Assembly: GCA_050186335.1 (NCBI GenBank)
Contig: JBFWYO010000012.1
Span: forward strand, 1-64,000
Direction of reading: 5' to 3'
Length of the DNA stretch: 64,000 bases
Source of the DNA: JBFWYO01 sp050186335
GTDB lineage: Bacteria > Pseudomonadota > Alphaproteobacteria > Bin65
Position 1 is the stretch's first letter, and every line of letters starts with the position of its first letter. Positions 60,951-64,000 of this stretch are shown one piece after another. The notes beneath the pieces are model-generated. The model searched no databases. It was given only the letters and a program-made list of their open reading frames with translations, and was not told the DNA's origin. Position numbers and translations under genes: made by a program.

Positions 60951-62840
60951 ATGCCTGCGAAAATCATCGAAACCCCACCGCGGCCGTTCAACAAATCCAA
61001 GAAGGTCGACCCGATCACGCTCGATATCATCGAGAACGCGCTGCGCAACGCCCGCACCGAGATGGACGCGGTCCTGTTCCGCACCGCCATGTCGCCGGGT
61101 ATCCGCGAACAGCACGACGCCTTCCCCATGATCGCCAATCCCGACGGCAAGATGGTGGTCGGCCAGTTCGGGTCGTTCATCTACGGCTTCACCAACGGCT
61201 ACGAAGGCGAGATCGAGGAAGGCGACATCTTCATGACCAACGACCCGTACAGTTGTGCGGGCGCGGTCAGCCATTTGAACGACTGGCTGATGCTGATGCC
61301 GATCTTCCGCGGCGGACGACTGATCTCCTGGGCCGCGATGTTCGGCCACATGACCGACATCGGCGGCAAGGTGCCGGGTTCGCTGCCGACCGACGCCCAA
61401 CAGGTGTACGAGGAAGGCATTCAGATCCCGCCGACGAAAATTTATAAACGCGGCAAGCTGAACCAGGACGTGCTGACGCTCATTCTGCACAATTGCCGCC
61501 TGCCGGAATGGAACCGGGCCGACTTCAACGCCATCATCGCGGCGTTGCGCCTGGCCGAGCGGCGCGTGAACGAAATCTGCGATCGGTTCGGCGAAGACGA
61601 ATACGTCATCGCCATGCAGGAGATGCTGGATCGCAACAAGCGCGCCATGAGCGCGATCATCCAGATGGTGATCCCCGAGAAGAAGCAGTATTTCGAGGAT
61701 TTCATCGACGACGACGGCATCGGCATGGGGCCTTACAAAGTGGCCTGCACCATGTGGCGCACCGGCGACCGCGTGACGTTCGACTTCACGGGCACCGACC
61801 CGCAGTCGATCAGCTCGGTCAATTTCCTCCTCAACGAGGAAATGTTCAAAATGTTCCTGGGCGCGATCTTCATCAACATTTTCGATCCGCAGATCCTGTT
61901 CAACGACGGGTTCTATGAGCTGATCGATGTGGTGATCCCGGCCGGCAGCATCCTGAAGCCGAAGAAGCCCGCCGCCCTGTCGTGCCGCACGCACATGCTG
62001 GGCCGCATCTTCGACATCATGGGCGGTTTGCTCGGCCAGGGCGCGCCGGAAGCGCTCAACGCCGCCGGCTTCTCCGACAGCCCGCATCTGATGTACTCGG
62101 GCTACGACAAGTCCGGCCAGTGGTTCCAACTGTACCAGATCGGCTTCGGCGGCATTCCGGGCCGTCCGGTCGGCGACGGGCCGGACGGGCACTCGCTATG
62201 GCCCGCCTTCACCAACGTGCCGAACGAATTCCTGGAAAGCTATTTCCCGCTGCGCATCGTGAAATACGAGACCATCGCGGACAGCGGCGGCGCCGGATTG
62301 CATCGCGGCGGCAACGGCCTGTCGATGGGCTACATGTTCCTGGAGCCGGGCTACATCTCGATCCACGACGATCGCTGGCTGACCTATCCGTGGGGCGTCA
62401 ATGGCGGGACACCGGGCGAACGCTCGAACAAGATCATGGTGCGCAAGAACGGCACTAAGGAGATTTTCCCCTCCAAGTGCGATCGTGTCGCGGTTGCGGC
62501 CGGCGACGTGCTGTACTTCAACACCTGGGGCGGCGGCGGCTGGGGCGATCCGCTCAAGCGTGCACCCGATCTGGTCGCGAAGGACGCCAAGCGCGGCCTG
62601 GTGACGGCCAACGGCGCGCGGCGCTACGGCGTCGTGCTCAAGGCCGATAACACGGTCGACGAGCAGGCGACCAAGTCGCTGCGCGAAAACATGCAGCGCG
62701 TCCGCACCGACATGCCGCTGTTCAATTTCGGCGGCACCATCGAGGAGCTGAAGGCCCGCTGCAAGGCCGAAACCGGCCTGGAGGCTCCGAAAACGCCGGT
62801 GTTCCAGCGCTGGATGCAAACCGCGCGCGCCGCCGAGTAG
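60951..62840 (+). CDS. hyuB: Hydantoinase/oxoprolinase family protein, subunit B
   Basis: A 629-residue partner of HyuA. Family motifs visible are VLFRTAMSPGIREQHDAF, FMTNDPYSCAGAVSHLNDW, AAMFGHMTDIGGKVPGS, and GGTPGERSNKIMV and TWGGGGWGDPL toward the end. At 629 residues it is somewhat longer than many HyuB proteins. Together with HyuA it probably cleaves or carboxylates a ring or ketone compound at the cost of ATP. GGAGG precedes the ATG at 60951. It is the last gene of the operon and a strong terminator follows. Confidence 0.94.
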   Translation: MPAKIIETPPRPFNKSKKVDPITLDIIENALRNARTEMDAVLFRTAMSPGIREQHDAFPMIANPDGKMVVGQFGSFIYGFTNGYEGEIEEGDIFMTNDPYSCAGAVSHLNDWLMLMPIFRGGRLISWAAMFGHMTDIGGKVPGSLPTDAQQVYEEGIQIPPTKIYKRGKLNQDVLTLILHNCRLPEWNRADFNAIIAALRLAERRVNEICDRFGEDEYVIAMQEMLDRNKRAMSAIIQMVIPEKKQYFEDFIDDDGIGMGPYKVACTMWRTGDRVTFDFTGTDPQSISSVNFLLNEEMFKMFLGAIFINIFDPQILFNDGFYELIDVVIPAGSILKPKKPAALSCRTHMLGRIFDIMGGLLGQGAPEALNAAGFSDSPHLMYSGYDKSGQWFQLYQIGFGGIPGRPVGDGPDGHSLWPAFTNVPNEFLESYFPLRIVKYETIADSGGAGLHRGGNGLSMGYMFLEPGYISIHDDRWLTYPWGVNGGTPGERSNKIMVRKNGTKEIFPSKCDRVAVAAGDVLYFNTWGGGGWGDPLKRAPDLVAKDAKRGLVTANGARRYGVVLKADNTVDEQATKSLRENMQRVRTDMPLFNFGGTIEELKARCKAETGLEAPKTPVFQRWMQTARAAE

Positions 62841-62860
62841 TTCGCGATCCGCATGTTAAG

Positions 62861-62895
62861 AGGGCTCCGGCGCATCGTCGGAGCCCTTTCTTTTT
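62861..62895 (+). terminator. Strong intrinsic terminator of the catabolic operon
   Basis: AGGGCTCCG at 62861-62869 pairs with CGGAGCCCT at 62879-62887 across a 9-base loop, followed by TTCTTTTT. It ends rightward transcription 20 bases after the hyuB stop. Confidence 0.85.
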
Positions 62896-62914
62896 GCCGG
62901 TGATGCCGGGCAAA

Positions 62915-63487
62915 TTATTTCGGCGCTAACGCCTTGAACGGTTCGAGCGCCGTAACCGCGGTGGCCGGGGTATAGCCGACCGCCGGCCAAATAGCGTCGA
63001 ACGGCAATCCGCTTTGCCGCTGAACCGTGCGCACCGATTCGGCATCGGGCGCCCGATAGAAACAGACCATGCGCTTTCGATCTATCGAAAGAAACGTGTG
63101 CAGAAACGTGACACTGTGCGTATCCATGCATGAACGCGCGGCGTCCTCGGCCTTCTGCAGATCGTCGAAGCGCACGGGCTCGGCAAACGAGCGCTCGACG
63201 ACGATCACATTGTGCACCTTCTGTGGATCCAAAAGCTGCGCCGTGTGGAGCGATGCCGACCAGGTGCGCCGGGAAGGCACTTCGGCCTGACGAAAGGCGA
63301 TGCGCACGGATTCGGCATCCGGCGCCGAAAACTGACACGTCATGCGCGTGGCATCGGGCGAAAGATACGAATTCTCGTAATTGACTCCGTGCAGGTCCAG
63401 GCAGCCTTGGGTTCGCACGCGCCGTCGCATGATCGCAAACAGCTCGTCGGGACCGCTAAGAATTCTTTCGACGATGACGTTTTCCAT
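62915..63487 (-). CDS. Tandem DUF4242 (SCO4226-like) protein
   Basis: A 190-residue protein made of two repeats of one ferredoxin-like DUF4242 domain (about 1-85 and 92-175). Each half begins NVIVE or NVIVVER, contains C-x-D-x-H (CLDLHG, CMDTHS) and ends APDAESVR followed by Q...P. A relative from Streptomyces is reported to bind nickel, so metal binding by His/Cys is plausible. An AGGAGG site precedes the ATG at 63487. The gene starts within the final codons of the truncated TPR-like gene, overlapping it by 33 bases, so both are probably one transcript. Confidence 0.85.
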   Translation of the reverse strand: MENVIVERILSGPDELFAIMRRRVRTQGCLDLHGVNYENSYLSPDATRMTCQFSAPDAESVRIAFRQAEVPSRRTWSASLHTAQLLDPQKVHNVIVVERSFAEPVRFDDLQKAEDAARSCMDTHSVTFLHTFLSIDRKRMVCFYRAPDAESVRTVQRQSGLPFDAIWPAVGYTPATAVTALEPFKALAPK

Positions 63488-64000
63488 TCGAACCCTCCTG
63501 ACCGGTCGATGTCGCGTGCCGGCCCTGCGCTTCGCCCAAATACGCTTCGACGTCGCCTCGAACGCGGGCAGCAATAGCCGGGCCCAGCATGCGGCGCAAC
63601 TCCGTTGTGTGCTGGGCCTGGGCGGCGACGTCGCCTTCGGCGGCGGCGGCCTGCGCCGCGTTCAAGAGGGCGAAGGCGATCTCGGTCGGCCGGTTGATCA
63701 GCCGCGCGATGCGCAACGCCTCGGCCGCGTGGGCGCGCGCCTGGGCCGGCCTATTGCGCCGCAAATCGATGCGCGCGGCGCGGTTGAGCGCGAAGGCCAG
63801 GCGATGCTTGGCATCGGCCAGGGCCAGCGCTTCGAAGTTCCGCTCCAACGCATCGGCCGTAGATCCGTCCTGGCCGTAACGGATCAGCGCCGCCATCACG
63901 TTGGCGAACGGCGCTTCGCTGCCGTCGCGCAGCTTGCCGCTGAGTTCGACCAGCTCGTCGCACAAGGCGGCAGCGTCGCGATACCGATCGCGATCGAGCT
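63456..64000 (-). CDS. C-terminal part of a TPR-rich protein, truncated by the window edge
   Basis: The frame is open to the right edge of the window, so the 5' end is missing. The visible 180 residues are Ala-rich helical repeats (FEALALADAKHRLAFALNRA, RNRPAQARAHAAEALRIARL, PTEIAFALLNAAQAAAAEGD) of TPR type. Such tails are typical of large ATPase/cyclase-type or LuxR-type regulators, but that part is not visible. It overlaps the start of the DUF4242 gene. Confidence 0.7.
   Translation of the reverse strand, partial: LDRDRYRDAAALCDELVELSGKLRDGSEAPFANVMAALIRYGQDGSTADALERNFEALALADAKHRLAFALNRAARIDLRRNRPAQARAHAAEALRIARLINRPTEIAFALLNAAQAAAAEGDVAAQAQHTTELRRMLGPAIAARVRGDVEAYLGEAQGRHATSTGQEGSNGKRHRRKNS

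Noticed and set aside
58856..61180. A leftward frame of about 770 codons opposite hyuA and hyuB
   Set aside because: Both hyu genes are intact on the top strand, and the opposite frame is a compositional artefact.

Overview
The window looks like a chromosomal segment of a GC-rich Alphaproteobacterium. The pointers are the block folB-uvrC-pgsA-mobB-moaD-moaE, a DUF4169 and a DUF1272 protein, an RpoH-type sigma factor, the UbiK/HldD/Lgt neighbourhood and many 4-base ATGA or GTGA gene overlaps. Rhodospirillales or Hyphomicrobiales are plausible, but the genus cannot be read from the sequence. I saw no rRNA, tRNA, insertion sequence, prophage or CRISPR array. Functional calls rest on motifs and family knowledge, not on a database search.

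Layout, 0-16 kb: aspartate aminotransferase; a possible structured RNA with a strong terminator ahead of a small membrane protein; uvrB; a palindromic repeat; a CBS-pair protein; a cold-shock protein; msrB; a Kef-type antiporter; a pteridine-reductase-like SDR with folB; uvrC; then pgsA and a molybdenum-cofactor run (mobB, an unrecognised 48-codon gene, moaD, and after a convergent lipoprotein gene moaE with two small appended genes).

16-34 kb: class II aldolase with a cysteine-free Rrf2 regulator; a c-type cytochrome; ilvE facing a MarR regulator plus two-component pair; csaA with a TetR/COQ9-like regulator; an RpoH-like sigma factor; a leftward unit ybjN-like -> proC -> epimerase -> ybaK-like; ubiK opposite hldD-lgt-midA-pgeF and a 22-residue membrane peptide; a DUF1272 protein, a type II NADH dehydrogenase and a Bcr/CflA-type efflux pump.

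34-49 kb is more accessory. A GST gene is followed by a three-gene unit: transglutaminase/DUF2126 fusion, ATP-grasp/alpha-E fusion, transglutaminase. This is a predicted peptide-ligation and cleavage system. Next come an 874-residue HEFGH putative metalloprotease, and leftward a PAP2/vanadium-peroxidase-like protein with nine Gly-Tyr repeats at its N-terminus, an adenylate-cyclase/TPR protein and an AAA ATPase.

49-64 kb: a MarR-GNAT fusion, an EamA transporter, then an HTH/coiled-coil gene overlapping an IclR regulator. The IclR gene precedes an operator-like region and a roughly 10 kb catabolic operon: amidohydrolase-like protein, acyl-CoA synthetase, tandem alpha/beta hydrolase, FAD oxidase, HyuA and HyuB, ended by a strong terminator. 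Two of its proteins lack textbook catalytic residues, and I know of no named pathway with this gene set, so it is my best candidate for an undescribed system. The window ends with a duplicated DUF4242 gene and a truncated TPR-like gene.
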